From contig CAJHNH020000710.1 of the NCBI GenBank assembly GCA_905116865.2, positions 35,001 to 99,000 on the forward strand: a stretch of 64,000 bases of DNA, given 5' to 3'. Below the pieces are notes generated by a model. It had not been told where the DNA came from. It worked only from the letters and a program-made list of their open reading frames with translations, and did no database searches. The stretch is from Candidula unifasciata. Taxonomy: Eukaryota > Mollusca > Gastropoda > Stylommatophora > Geomitridae. Made by a program: the position numbers and the translations under genes. Positions 22,746 through 34,314 of this stretch are shown here, piece by piece. Each line of letters opens with the position of its first letter. Within the stretch, counting starts at the first letter, position 1.

Positions 22746-23183
22746 AAGTGAGAACGAAAAAGATGAAGCAGAAGACCGTTTGAAAATGGAAATAATAAAA
22801 CAAAACATATGTATATACACAGAAGACTAGTTCCTGAGATGGGGTTAAGGCGTACCTTGGTCATGGTAGTCGTTGAAAAAAAAAATAAGGCGTACCTGCC
22901 AGAAAAGACCCAACTAGTAGATGTGTGCAACAGCCGAAATCCCCAAACCTTGCCTTGTTGAACGCATGATTTCACCCTTAAGCGCACTTCACATATTCCA
23001 CTTTAACTCCACAAAGTCTCGCAATCGGGCATCTTTTTGCCGACTAGCTAGCCATCCGAAAAGGCAAATATCCATCATTAGGCTAAAAGTAAGATAAAAT
23101 TACAGCAAATTCGGGTAAACACGCACTTTAACGAGGGACACTTAGCCGGGTGCGGTTCAGGGGATATAATTACCGATTTTTAA
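22746..23183. other. No feature recognised
   Basis: No exon, domain or repeat recognised. Confidence 0.45.
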
Positions 23184-23760
23184 CTAGAGCATGGGATGAC
23201 TGTGAAAAATGGTTGAAATGCATCCTTGCTTTGCTGAAAAAAAAATCGTCGTATTCAAACAGCATCCCCGAAGGGGGAGCTTTAGGTTATAATTGTGACT
23301 AGGTATTGTGCGCCATATAAAATGGCTTAGCACTGCACGCCCAAAAAGAGCCCTGAAAATGACTTCCACAGTGTTGATGCGATCAAAGGAGACATACCCA
23401 TATACTGTCCTGACCGGCGACGAAGTCGTCTACAGGCGAGCCAACGGATGATCCGGTGGCCGATGAAAGGGTTTAAAATTTGTACCATTTGACCTAGAGT
23501 TTGATTGGCTTTGTTGAATCTCTGTTGGATTTCTTTATTAATTCTTCCGTCTTCTGCAAAAATGCTTCCCAAATATATCAAATGGTTTGCCTGCTTTAAA
23601 CTAGTGTTCGTCAATTTTTGATATTGGTGATTCTTCCTTTTCTGGAGAATGTCAGAGGTGATTAAAAGTACACGAGACAGAAGGTTATGGATAGACATGA
23701 CTACTAACGCCACACTGCCAGGACTACAAAAAGCATTGCATTGCATTGGAAATCGAAAAA
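23184..23760 (-). pseudogene. LINE reverse transcriptase thumb fragment
   Basis: A minus-strand frame (23746-23327) contains LIYLGSIFAEDGRINKEIQQ and RFNKANQTLGQM, the segment just after the YADD-bearing palm in RTE-like LINE ORF2. It then continues in another frame toward 23184. Catalytic motifs and both element ends are missing. Poly-A at 23757-23769 is not at the element's 3' end. Confidence 0.75.
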
Positions 23761-24149
23761 AAAAAAAAACAGAAAACTTCGGACGGCTTCAACCTGCCTC
23801 TGGGGCTTGGTTTTATTTGCGTCCTGGTGTCTTTGCGGTTTAAACTTCTTTGTTTGTAGGTGACGATGTCTTACGTCTGGTTGTAGCTTTCCTTGGTGTT
23901 TCGCAACTATGGCTTGAGTTGGGGATGGGCGGTATACTAGTCATGAGAAGGACTAGTAGAATATGCCGGGCGTGGCCTATATGGGGGTGGGTGGGAGTTC
24001 ATGGTACTGGTACTGGTGTGGGTAAAAAAAAACGAAAAACTTCTTGCCTCTTTCAACCGGCTCCTATACTGAGCGTTGGTTATATCAAGGCGGCGTTTTG
24101 TTGTCTGGAGTTCGTTCTCCAGTTATTTACGTTTCTGTTGTGGCGATTT
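23761..24149. other. Flank of the gag-like pair
   Basis: Follows the 3' end of the second gag-like frame. On the minus strand it includes a Pro/Tyr-rich stretch starting MNSHPPPYRPRPAYS, but no endonuclease or RT start was recognised. Confidence 0.4.
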
Positions 24150-25860
24150 ATATTTCTGCCTGAGGTTTTGTTGCTTCTGTCAGCGTGAGGTAAAAGGTGG
24201 GCGTGACTTTTGGTGGCGGGCTTCGTGTCGTCTGGTTGAGGGCTGTGAGGTTTCTCCGAGCTTGTGGGCGGGGTTGTTCAGCTGTCATGGTGGCTTGGGC
24301 GGTTTTACATTGGTCGGTTTTGTCTGGCTTTTTAGTTTCTGCGGCTTTTCGGTGTTTTCTGCGTCGGTTGTTTCCGTTTTGTTTCCAGAATCCGCTCATA
24401 GGCCTTGTACACCTGCCTCCAGTACCCATTCAATTTTCCATAGAAGGCCCTTCTTTTCTGGTCGGGTGCTTCTGCATCTTTAGCCAACGTCTGAATGTCA
24501 TGGTCGATACAGTAGTGGCCCCTACAGATTATGATACTGTGCGGGGCAACTTGCTCGTTGATGATTTCGACCAACTTTGCAAGGCCAGCCTCGCTTATGT
24601 CCTGGGGGATGACAATTTCTTCTGCTTCTGGCGAGGTGCATGTTGTTTCAATTTCTGCCTCCGCGAGTTCCGAGCTGTTGGTTTCTGTGCCTTGGTCTCT
24701 GCCTTCTGCTTTTGTTTCGGTGATTGTGCCTTTATCCGCCTTTTGCGTTGATTTGTCTGTGTGGGTGCTTTTGTCAGCTCTGCTGACACTTAGGTTCTTT
24801 GTTGTTATGCTGATTGCCGTTCTTTCTTTCTGTAACCGGTCGCGCTCTGTTCTGGTAGCTATCTCCGCCGCGACTGCCTCTGTTTTAACCTGTACAAGTC
24901 GGGTGACCCTCTCTGTATGCTTCTTCTCTCGCCTCTTTCAGCGCTGTCATCTCTCTGCTTCTCTCCTCTCTCTCCTCCTGTCTATGTCTTTTCGTCTGCT
25001 GTCTGGGCCGCTGCCAAACTTGCGATTAAGTTGCTGATGCTTTCTTTGGTTGCTGTGGCTTCTTTCTGGTTTTCGCTTAGCTGTGCAGTAAACGCTATCC
25101 TGTCTGTCGTCTTCAGGTTTTTAATTTCTCCTAGCAACAGGGAGATAATTTCGTGCGTTTCTGCCTTTTCAGCAGCAGCGATGGTTTTCTGTTTTTGGAG
25201 CTCGGCCTTTAGTTCCGTGATTATGTTCGCAAGTCCAGGGTCTCTGGTGGTAGCATCCTTCTCTGGCGTCCTGCTTTTGGCTGGGCGGGCGGGTCGGCAT
25301 TTTGTGCTGCTTGGTGTGGATTCCACGTACCTCTGCTGGTGGCTCAATCGGTCATTTGCTAGTGCCAACTTGATCTCTTTGAGATACGGGCAGCCCATTT
25401 ACCTCGCGCTGTGGGCCCCTGTACAGTTTGAACACCGTCTTCTTGGGTTTGGTCTCTTGAAGTCCGGGTCCTCCTTCGCCAGAGGGCATTCTTTAAAGTC
25501 GTGTGCCTGTGAGCAATACCTGCATGCTGGGTTGTTGCGGCAAGTCGCGGCGGTATGCCACGCCTTGTTGCAGCGTGAGCACTGCAGAATCTCAGTACAG
25601 TGGGTACCCGGTCGCTGTTGCTGCCTGTGTGGGCGGGTGTTGGTGGCTCCCTGCGCCACGACTGAGGCGGCTTCTAAGTAGGCTGGTGCCTCGATAGGGC
25701 CTACATCCAGGGCTGGCGGTGTCTGGGCTGGTGTCTCCTCCGGGTCGTCGACCGGTTCTGGCATCATCAAGTCTGGTGCGGCGACAGGTGCTTCCTCTTT
25801 TTTGGCTGAGGATGCTCTGGTGTCCCGGCGCTGGACCGGATTCTTCTTACCACGGGCCAT
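24150..25860 (-). pseudogene. LINE ORF1 (gag-like, CCHC knuckles), downstream copy
   Basis: ORF1 of a non-LTR retrotransposon: an RNA-binding protein that would coat element RNA. The frame opens MARGKKNPVQRR at 25860, with a Pro/Ala/Glu-rich N-terminus. Three zinc knuckles follow: CSRCNKAWHTAATC (CX2CX4HX4C), CRYCSQAHDFKEC (CX2CX3HX4C) and CSNCTGAHSAR. A TAA at 25399-25401 interrupts the third knuckle; the neighbouring copy has Tyr there. The same frame resumes as MGCPYLKEIKLALAND with an Ala/Glu/Lys-rich, coiled-coil-like region to 24982. A C-terminal region (EIINEQVAPHSIIICRGHYC, about 24574-24510) follows in shifted frames down to about 24150. So there is one nonsense codon plus later frameshifts. 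No ORF2 was found beyond it. Confidence 0.85.
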
Positions 25861-25959
25861 GGTTTCGTGTGGCTGAGGCTAAGTGGGAGTTCATCTGGCT
25901 TGTCGAGCATTCATGTCTGGCTGGTGTTACACAGGTGGGCTTTCCGGCCCGGTGAGCTG

Positions 25960-27467
25960 GGTTTTGGCAGGTGTCATGGCGGCTTGGGCGGTTCTGGTTG
26001 GCTGATTGCTTTGGGTTCATCGGTCGGTTCGTCCGCTGGGTTTGGTTGGCAATCTCATCTATTCGGTCGGTTTTTGTGGTTCTTTAGCCTTACAGAGTTT
26101 CGCATGGGCTGCATTGAGTTTGTCCCGCATTACAAGAAAACTCATGCGTCTGGGTCTAAGTGGCCCGACTGGTGCTCGGCCCTCCTTGCTAATGTTTCCC
26201 ATGCAGTACTGTATCTTGTACTACGCATTGACAAAGTGAGTTCCGTGTGGGTGCATGAACCTGGTTGCACCTCTCTCGCATTTCTTTGATGTATTCTCAA
26301 GGGCTTCTTTCTCCTCTTCCGCACTCTCTCCCTCGTGTTCTCCCTGATTTTTGGGCTACATTTCCCTGGATTTTTGCCGCCTGAATTTGATTTCCTCTGG
26401 CCGCTGACTTCCTGGCATCCTCTCGAATTTCAATACTATGTTTGAGGCTGCTAGGTCCTTTTCTAAAACCCTTGTTCATTTGCTTTGCTGACTTTTGCAT
26501 AATCTTTGCCTCTAGTGCTGCGAGTGTTTTCTTCGTATTTGCCGCTTCGGCCTGACTGGGTCTCGGCGCTTTCTTCTTATTTTGTTTCTTGAGATCGGTT
26601 AGGACTGCTGAGGAGGTCGCACTTGAATTTCCCCCATTTTGTTTCTTCTGCTAGCTCGATCTCCTGCCGTTTCTGGGTTTCTATGGATTCTTGTAGCAGT
26701 CTCCTTATTTCGATGTTTTCATCTCTGTCTAGATCTTGCTTCGTTTTGATGGTAGCGTTTTCTTTTCGTAGGGCCTCGATCTCTTTTTTTAAGGTAGAGA
26801 TTTCGGCCTGGACTTGGTTGGTTTCTGTGTGGTCTCGCGGCCTGGGCACCTGGTAGCTCTGTCTGTCCCCTGGGCGACAGTAATGACTGGTGGTAGTTGC
26901 TGTCCGTGATCTCTTACAATCCTTGATGTACGGGCATCCCTGGTATCTCGCGCTATGGGGGCCTGAGCAGTTTGAGCACCTTCTGTTCGAGTTGGGCTTT
27001 TTGAAGTCGGTATCTTTCTTTGCTAGGCTGCACTCCTTGAAGTTGTGAGGTCCGGCGCAGTAGCGGCACAATGGGCTGCTGCGGCAGGTTGCGGCGGTAT
27101 GCCACGCCCTGTTACAGCGTGAACACTGGGTGATCTCGGGTGAGTAGGTACCGTTCTGCTGCTTCGTCTGTGGCTGATTTGTTCTCCCTCTCTGCGTCAC
27201 ATCTGGGGTGGTCTGAGTAACTGGCGTCATCTCAACAGGAGTCTGCGCCTCGGCTGGGGTCGCTTCTAGGGTTGGTAACGTCTGGGTCTCTTCTGCTGGT
27301 GCTTGGGTAGCCGTACCCTGCGTCTCAACTGGGTCGTCTAAAAGTGTCGGCTCCGTCTTCTCTGGAGAGGTTGGTGCCTCGCTGAGTGAGTTTTTCTCGT
27401 TCGCTGGTTTGGAGCGGGTGATGCGGTCTGGCTGAGGCTTCTTCTGGCAAGTTTTACCTCGGGCCAT
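25960..27467 (-). CDS. LINE ORF1 (gag-like, CCHC knuckles), upstream copy
   Basis: Gag-like ORF1, open from 27536 to 26577. The start at 27467 (MARGKTCQKK) is preferred because the downstream copy starts MARGKKN. A Thr/Pro/Glu-rich N-terminal region (residues 10-110) precedes three intact zinc knuckles: CSRCNRAWHTAATC, CRYCAGPHNFKEC and CSNCSGPHSARYQGC. A coiled-coil-like region (ISTLKKEIEALRKENATI) follows and ends QETK-stop at 26577. Homologous C-terminal sequence continues out of frame to about 25960: caggtgtcatggcggcttgg here matches cagctgtcatggtggcttgg at 24280. The 26577 stop is therefore probably a truncation. ORF1 with three knuckles fits the I/Jockey group. No partner ORF2 lies between the two copies. 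Confidence 0.85.
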
Positions 27468-28048
27468 GGTTGTTGTGGTAGTAGCTGGCGCTGATCGGGC
27501 GACAATTGATTGCTCGGTCCCTGCAGAGTCTGGCAAGGCTTGTTAGAGTATCCTGAAAAGGACACCCAAGCGTGCTTTTCTTCGCAGTTCTCGAGACAAT
27601 CGTTCAAAAAACTGGCTGGTATATCTGGCTCTTCAACAATGATGTGCTCTCGGGCCGCTAATAACCCACCCGCAGACGAATAACAATAGCTTAGTCGAGC
27701 CAAAACTCAGCCGAATATCAAGCGAGTTCTGACCAGTATCTAGCTATTGATAATCTGGCTACGAATGGATAGTTAGCAAGCTAACGAGAGACACACGTGG
27801 CTGTATCGGGCGGTAGAGCGAGCGAGCGAGCGAGCGAGCGAGAGCTGTGTGCGGCTTGGCTGTGGTTGGCTTGTGTTGCTGTGAAGTTGATGATGACTAC
27901 AAAAAGAAGCTTCTTACATTAGATAAGGGCTGAAGACAGAGAATTCAGTCTAGACTGACTACCTTTCAAAGTTGTTGCCTCGCCTTCTGAATGGCGGGTA
28001 TTCGAGTAGCTTTCTGTTATTCCGTTCAGTAGAGCACAATTTTCGAAG
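27468..28048. other. 5' flank of ORF1 with (AGCG)n
   Basis: Likely the 5' untranslated region of the gag-like element. It includes a GAGC/AGCG tetranucleotide run at 27815-27844. Nothing else assigned from 27850 to 28048. Confidence 0.45.
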
Positions 28049-28056
28049 ATCTCTAG

Positions 28057-28308
28057 CAGCGGTTCTCAAACTATTTTTTGCAGCGGTACCCTTGTCGGGC
28101 TACCCTTAAAGCGGTTTGAATACTTAGGAAAAGAACAAAAAGAAGAAAAAAAAAAAAAAAAAAAAAAAAAACAGTGCACATTTAATGTTCAGTTGTCTTA
28201 AATGCAATGAAGGAAACTGTTTGGTGAATTTTTCTTTTTTGCTGCGGCACCCCTGACACACTTTCGTGGCACGCCAGGGTGCTGCGTCACCAAGTTTGAT
28301 AAGCACTG
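28057..28308. mobile_element. hAT-like MITE, 252 bp
   Basis: The left end cagcggttctcaaact and right end aagtttgataagcactg are inverted hAT-type termini. Subterminal gcggcacccctgacacac and its partner near the left end are also inverted. Candidate 8-bp target duplications are atctctag and atctatgg (6 of 8). An A run at 28146-28171 lies inside. No transposase. Confidence 0.78.
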
Positions 28309-28389
28309 ATCTATGGGGATCGTCGAGCGATACGGAGTTCGTGCCTAGTGCTACACTAGCGGCCGGTTTCTGGCTGACCGAGTCAGGTG

Positions 28390-28565
28390 GGATAATTGAA
28401 CCAGGGTTCCCAGGTCGACCCAGATAAATAAGTAACAAGAAATGTTATGGGAAGTCAAGGCGACTGGCGTTATATTAGCCATCTCACCCATCGATTGCGG
28501 ACTGGTCCATAACAATATCGATTACTCTGTTCCCGGTGCGCCATAGCGTAAATAGTCTTTTGCTG
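28390..28565 (+). repeat. Diverged SINE, family C
   Basis: Matches family C at gaagtcaaggcgactgg, atctcacccatcgattg and gtccataacaatat; strongly diverged. Confidence 0.55.
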
Positions 28566-28604
28566 ACATTCTTTAGGGGACTGATATCTGGTAGTCTGGT
28601 AGTC

Positions 28605-29145
28605 TTAGTTTCAGCTTCATAGCAAACGGGTCACCCCATCGTTGCTCCGCTCCTGTGCCAACGAAAAACACCCAGAATGTTTATCAGTCGCTGGTGGAAA
28701 GATTAACAGACTGCTGTCTCAGCATATTTAGTATACACACGCAATAAAAGCACAAGGTAGCCATCCGAAGTGCTATCACAAACAGTCCGACATTAGAAAT
28801 GAAGTCTATCATTGATGGTAGCAGAAGTTACCAACAGATCAGCAGTTGCACACGCGATCAATTTTAATCACATAAGGGCACCACCAACATTGGAGCACCG
28901 GCATCGCACCATTTTCAGAATTTATAATTCACACCACCAAGATGGTCACAGTCGAAAAAAACAATCCAAATGAAATCCGCAGCTCATAGTGTCACGCCAT
29001 GCATTCAACTCAGAAGCTTGGCGACGAAACTATATAATTTCAGTCTACAAATGGAGCAAAAATGCAACGGCCACCGTCTGGCAGAAGCAAAAATTTTGCC
29101 TCGGCTTCAAACAGTGTTGTGCCAAGTGTCCATTTTGACCGGAAG
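28605..29145 (+). repeat. Dispersed repeat, family J, about 540 bp
   Basis: Nearly end-to-end similar to 39600-40165 in the opposite orientation. Shared words include gctccgctcctgtgccaacg, attttaatcacataagggca and caacggccaccgtctggcag. One end carries a tRNA-B-box-like motif in the other copy (gtttcgagtcg). Both copies contain a frame starting MKSAAHSV with conserved EQKCNGHRLAEAK. Type unknown. Confidence 0.75.
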
Positions 29146-29169
29146 CCTGGGTGGCTTACTGATATGTCT

Positions 29170-29265
29170 AATGTGTGGGTTTAGGGGCACGATTGTGGGG
29201 CGGCGGGGGGGGGGGGGTTAAACCCACTTCTCGTCACAAGCATGTCGTAAGAGGTGACTCATTAA
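29170..29265 (+). repeat. Family D, 5' fragment
   Basis: G run (29202-29217), then tcacaagcatgtcgtaagag. Confidence 0.5.
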
Positions 29266-30310
29266 AGGTATTATTGAAAGGTTTGGTTGAAGCTGCGTGC
29301 ATTCGGTCAAAAGACGCCGCTATCGCAGCATAATTGTAAACCACAATACGACATGCCAACCACCCTCTTATGGGCGAACGCAGAAAATGAAAGAAGAGAC
29401 ACGGAATATTCTCAGACCGTGCGAGGAAGGAATTTGGGCCGCATCAGCTGGGGAGATTCAGTTTAGAACAAATACAACAAAAGAGCTTTAAAGAGCCGGA
29501 ATGTGCAATTTTAAAACATGTTTACAAACTGAAGACACGTTGCGTCCACGAGTTTACAATTACATTAGAAAAACGACCTAAAAGAAAAAAATATTTCACG
29601 TAGGTATTATACAGAGAGTTAGCTAGCGCTCAGGTGTGGACGGAATATGTCATTTATTTCTGAAATAAAATGTTTTAGGTAGAGCTACCTCCATGGAGCG
29701 TGACGTGAATATTCGCCGGTTGTTGTTTTTAAAGAAAGAGGTAGGCCTACAGTGTATCCGGGAAAGAAGGCGTTTAAAAGCACCAGGACACATTTGTATT
29801 ATTATGCTTTCTTTCTTTCTTTTATTCTTTCTTTCTTTCTTTCTTCTTCTTCTTCCTCTTCTTTTTCTTCTTCTTCTTCTTCTTCTTCTGCGCCTCCTCC
29901 TCCATGCCCCACCATCCATCGTTCTCCTCTTCTGATCGTCTCTTCAATAATTATAACATAACGTCTCATAAATAATCCAGCTGTGTTTATTTGCCTCTTT
30001 CTTTCTTTTTCTCACAGCTTGTTGTTTATTAATAATTTAGTGGACAAGTGTAACTTCCCTAATTTATTACTTCCACGTAGAGACTACAATCCTACAGAAC
30101 ATTCGACCATTTAAATTCAACAAAAGTATATTTACTCTTGAACATACAACTATGTTGTATTCAGCACCTGTTCACGTAGTTATAGACATATTCCATGCAT
30201 TCAACGTGGTTCGGTTAATCTTGAGATTCCCTGGGGTATTTATTCTCCGGATCCAGGTACCTCGTCAGTCTACTGACAAGACATCGACCTGGCCGCTTCA
30301 AGATACTAAG
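29266..30310. other. Unassigned, with a CTTT/CTT microsatellite
   Basis: 29808-29890 is a CTTT then CTT pyrimidine tract. No exon or known repeat was recognised on either side. Confidence 0.5.
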
Positions 30311-30314
30311 CTAA

Positions 30315-30405
30315 GTGATTTTGTGTATTTGTATGGTATAGTCTTATTTATATACGTGCTGATGAAGGCTCTATAGCCGCAACGTTCATATTTTGTCTGT
30401 GTTCG
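30315..30405 (+). repeat. Dispersed repeat, family K (hammerhead-like core)
   Basis: Contains ctaagtgattttgtgtattt and then ctgatgaaggctctatagcc, related to 54045-54170 (+), 41785-41880 (+) and 60460-60620 (-). See findings for the ribozyme-like fold. Confidence 0.6.
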
Positions 30406-30837
30406 TTATATTGTAAATTTTGCTGATATACTTTTCGTTTGGTTTTATGTCTAATCCTGAAAATACGACCACGTATCCGACAATCTTCGGCCTATTCCTT
30501 TCTTTCCTGTTCGTCTGAGTGATGTTATTGCGTTATACCTGTTCACAGCAAAGCTGCGATATTTGCGCCTTTTATTCGACATTTCGAACTTTACTGGACA
30601 TTTGTTCACGGTGTTAGTTCCAGTAGCTTGGTTCATAAACATACTGTCATATAACGAACACTGTTTCTGCACAGTTTTATAGCTGTTGCAGTTTGTCCTC
30701 TCCAGAATTGCAGAATTAACACCCGAAGAACGAGATTCCCGCATGTACAAATGCCGGTAACCTCCGCTGAAACGTAAGTTTATATTGGTCCACGACAGTT
30801 GCGGTGTAACCTCAAGTCTAGACGGGACAGGATTAAA
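30406..30837. other. No confirmed feature
   Basis: A 137-codon minus-strand frame (30864-30451) is present but has no recognised domain or repeat relation. Confidence 0.35.
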
Positions 30838-30965
30838 AACCCGACTACCATGACGTCGAGGCATGGCGTCCGCCTCGAGTGCTGGAGGTCACGGGTTCAA
30901 GCCCTGGTAAAGGCTGTGATTTTTTCACGTGAACTTCTAGTTATTTCCCCTGCGAATTGTAACCC
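30838..30965 (+). repeat. SINE family A, 5' head only
   Basis: gtcgaggcatggcgtccgcc, ggtcacgggttcaagccc (B box) and gattttttcacgtgaacttc match the head of the copy at 20210-20632. Confidence 0.8.
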
Positions 30966-31114
30966 TTGACATTCGGGCCGATACTGGACGCGTATTTTTA
31001 ATGGATCAACTGATAATCGACAGTTGGTAAGAGCAGCACCACACCACGGCCTGCATTTACTTTACATGACATCTTTCTGTAAAAACTGTAGGCAAGGCCA
31101 ACTTGGAAGACTAG

Positions 31115-31280
31115 GTATATATATATATATATATATATATAAATATGACATAAAGGCTGAACGTGGTTTCTGGGATCTCTCCACAGTGATCCTCACCCGC
31201 ATCGTGGCACTTGTGTCATCGGGTGTTTATTATCGCTTGTGTGATGTACTGGTGGGGTAGAAAGTCAGTCAGTCAGTCCA
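31115..31280 (+). repeat. (TA)n and family E repeat
   Basis: A TA run at 31115-31142, then family E from about 31150 (gtgatcctcacccgcat, gtgtttattatcgcttgtg), ending in gtcagtcagtcagtcc. Confidence 0.75.
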
Positions 31281-32264
31281 AAGAGCTACGGTGCCTCCAA
31301 ATTATTAAGTCGACACCAATGAATGAAGTTGCTGGTTTTTTATTTTTTCCTGACGGTGTGCGGTACGGCACCTTATTATTGGGCATCAGAACAACATAGC
31401 ACCTGACCCGCTGGGGTCGTGAAGGTGTATCGATGAAAGCAATAGCTCACAAAATTCACCATCTCTCTCTGTCTTCCGCTTGATGTATAAGTGTACGATA
31501 ACTTAGTCATGTCCATTTCTTGATGTTTTCATTCCAGTTTTTTCCCCTTCTCTTCTTCCACCATGCCTCAATGTTCCTTAAAGTACAGTTTTTGCAATCG
31601 AATCATGTCTCACAACGTGTTCGAACTATGCTAGCTTGCGACGTTTCACCACTGCCAAGAGAGGCTCCTGATGTCTGCACATTTGTATGCTTTGTCTTTG
31701 ACATATTTCCTAATTTTATGTTCTAAATAACTAATTCGAAAATATATCTATGGCATTTACAGTCGAAAGCCTGAATCCTCATTTCCATTTACACAGTGAG
31801 CGTCCAACTCCCACATCCGTGTAAGAAAATTGGTTATGCCACTGATTTGTAAATATTGACCTTAACTGAGATGCTGATTTTGCTCTTCCACATCGTATTC
31901 TACTGTTACATAAGGCCTTGTCGTGATCTTTTTGGTACAGTTGATACAGTTGCCATCTTACATATGTGGGACCCGAGATTCTGAACTGAACACGAAGGGG
32001 AAAGAATCCCTGACACAACCGGTGGACGCGAAGAATGCCGACAGGCAGGCAGATAATGAGATAGAACCAACTTCATTTTCATATGGTAGAGAATTGGGCT
32101 AGACAGATTGACAGACGGACGGACGGACAGATAAACAGATTCAAGTGTGTATTACTAGAAAATTATAACAATCGACATTTACAATAAATGAATTAATCAA
32201 TCCGGAACTGATATCACCGAAAACGGGACATTTCCACAAGTGCCTCGTCTCCTTCTTCGCTAGA
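31281..32264. other. No feature recognised
   Basis: Unassigned, AT-rich; only short uninformative frames. Confidence 0.5.
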
Positions 32265-32490
32265 TAATGAAGAGTCAACATGCAAAACGTACCAGTTGGA
32301 ACCTGATTCCAAGTCGGAGTACATCTACCCGAGAGGTAAGAAACCAACAGTCTGCATGCAAATAACTCAGACCTGTGAAATGGATGTACACGTAACACTC
32401 AGTTTTCTGGAACAGAAGTGGACGAACGACCATAACTTTTCAGCGGAGTTGACAGCCGGCGAACACGAAGACGAAGCTGAACCTGATTAA
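32265..32490 (+). repeat. Dispersed repeat, family D
   Basis: ccaagtcggagtacatctac, caacagtctgcatgcaaata and cagcggagttgacagccggc, ending gaagacgaagctg. Confidence 0.75.
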
Positions 32491-33439
32491 AAGTTCGCCT
32501 GCTCTCCCCCTCAGTGCTGAACACCTTCCACAACCTCTACTCGCCAACCCCCCCCCCCCCCCACCACCACCACCATCTTACCTGCTCCCAATGATTTGGT
32601 TTGTCAGTGTATGGGTTCTCTGTTCTGTTGCACCTCCATTTGATCACAGTCTTCACTACGTCCGCTTACCTCTAGAGTAGAGAGCGGCAGCAACTATTCT
32701 ATCAGGCTGCCCGTGACCTTGCAAGAATGAATACCCTGGACAGAAAATCTACCATATGCTCCTTTTACAAAGTACGCAGAAAAAGAACACCAAGGTACAT
32801 TACCGACATTCTTCAGATAACTGTCAAACACGATACATCAGAGCTTTTCAAAATGTACCTCGCGACACATTAATTTGCCAGCTGCAGTATGAAGATGTGC
32901 CGCAAGAACACAACTTTTTCCTGAGATGGGTTGTGTCGTGAAACATTTTGTTTTTATAATTTATGTACATGTCCGTATATTAACTTAAACTCTAGTTTGC
33001 TAGTAGACGCGAAATTATGTTTACCTAAAAAGTGTGTCACCATTCTGACAAATTTCAAAAGCGCTGCTGTATACCCTACCACCATTAAAAACCCCTCAAT
33101 GAATGCTGCTGGCGTCTTAGTCGAACAATAAATAACCCACTGGGCATGCAAATGTAGGCGAATGTTGTAAATATACAGCTATTCTTAGGCAACGTCTTGT
33201 TTATACGGAGAATTAAAACACCTACGTACTTTCTTTTCTTATCTGACTGCAGTGGAGAATCGCATTTCTGGTGTCAAGTGGTCTTCTGTTGGTTTTCTGT
33301 TTTTTTTTTTTTTTTTGCGTGGGGCGTTGAGAAAGTAATTCTCCACACTGTTTTTTTTTTCCTTGCCAATTGTTTGTAAACAATTTGTGAAATTCACTCG
33401 CAGTCTAACTCGTTATGTCCACTTAGGACTCTTTTCCAC
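32491..33439. other. No feature recognised
   Basis: Includes a C run at 32547-32560 and T runs at 33300-33316 and 33351-33360. No exon found. Confidence 0.5.
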
Positions 33440-33670
33440 GCTTTCAGGCGAACTGGGCATATAGGGTCAAACCTGTATCTTATAGGCCAATAGGCACTCG
33501 TTGGGTGATATAGTCAGCATTATGCCGGTCGCCTTTGCTTTCAAGGGCTTTACTTGGTACCCGTTTAAGGTTGGGTCGACCTGGGTGGCAAGATTATTTC
33601 TGAAGAAGAAAAAAAAGGTCCGACTCAGTTCGGATTTGAACCCACGGCCTTTGGATCCGCAGTCCTGTAC
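33440..33670 (-). repeat. tRNA-derived SINE, family C
   Basis: gggcatatagggtcaaacct at the left; gtcgacctgggtggcaag; head with gatttgaacccacggc at the right. Confidence 0.85.
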
Positions 33671-34054
33671 CAAGATGTTTCTGTTCACACATTCAGCACC
33701 TTCACAGGGCTAGTCACAACCTTAGGTTCGTCTCTCCATTTTCTGGAGTTTAAATTCTCTTAACCCGCGACCAATGGCGTTCCTATCGACTGCACAGACA
33801 CGTTTAGGAATGTTGGCCCTATTTGTTTGGGTCCGCGACCAAAAACTGTACCTTTTGTCGCTATTTGTACCGTACTTTGCCATCTGTCGCTATTGCAAAA
33901 ATGTGGAACATTGCAACTGTTGTTTTTGTCGGAATGAGCTGCCATTTCGTACATTCTTTTCTTCTTCGCGTTTACTGATTCTACACTCTCTAAAGTTCAG
34001 GTTGTTCGTCCATTTGATGATTCTAGTTGTGTTCCAGAATCTGGGTGTTGCGTG
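33671..34054. other. No feature recognised
   Basis: A 93-codon frame (33774-34055) shows no domain. Confidence 0.4.
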
Positions 34055-34225
34055 AACATCAGTTTTACAGATCTGACTTATCTGTATGTAGACTGTTGGT
34101 CCTTTCTCTCAGAAATACGCACTCCGACTTCGAAGGATGTCCCTAATTAGTCGACAAGTTTTTTGGGAAAACAGTGGATCTATACTTGTTTTCCCCACAA
34201 TGGGAACCTCTAACCCACACGGGAA
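34055..34225 (-). repeat. Dispersed repeat, family D
   Basis: Reverse copy with cagatctgacttatctgtat, tccgacttcgaaggatgtcc and aattagtcgacaag. Confidence 0.75.
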
Positions 34226-34314
34226 GTATATTCAATTTTAACATTTCAAATCCGAAGCGCATAAAGTTTCATGTTTCTATCTTTATTTTTAGCTCATGGA
34301 AACATTTGGTGGTT

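Noticed and set aside
23850..26289. Long plus-strand frames (up to 254 codons) at 24-26 kb
   Set aside because: Antisense to the zinc-knuckle ORF1 pair; Ser/Val/Cys-rich composition reflects the opposite strand.
30451..30864. 137-codon minus-strand frame
   Set aside because: No recognised domain, no splice partners; partly overlaps a SINE head. Kept as unassigned sequence.
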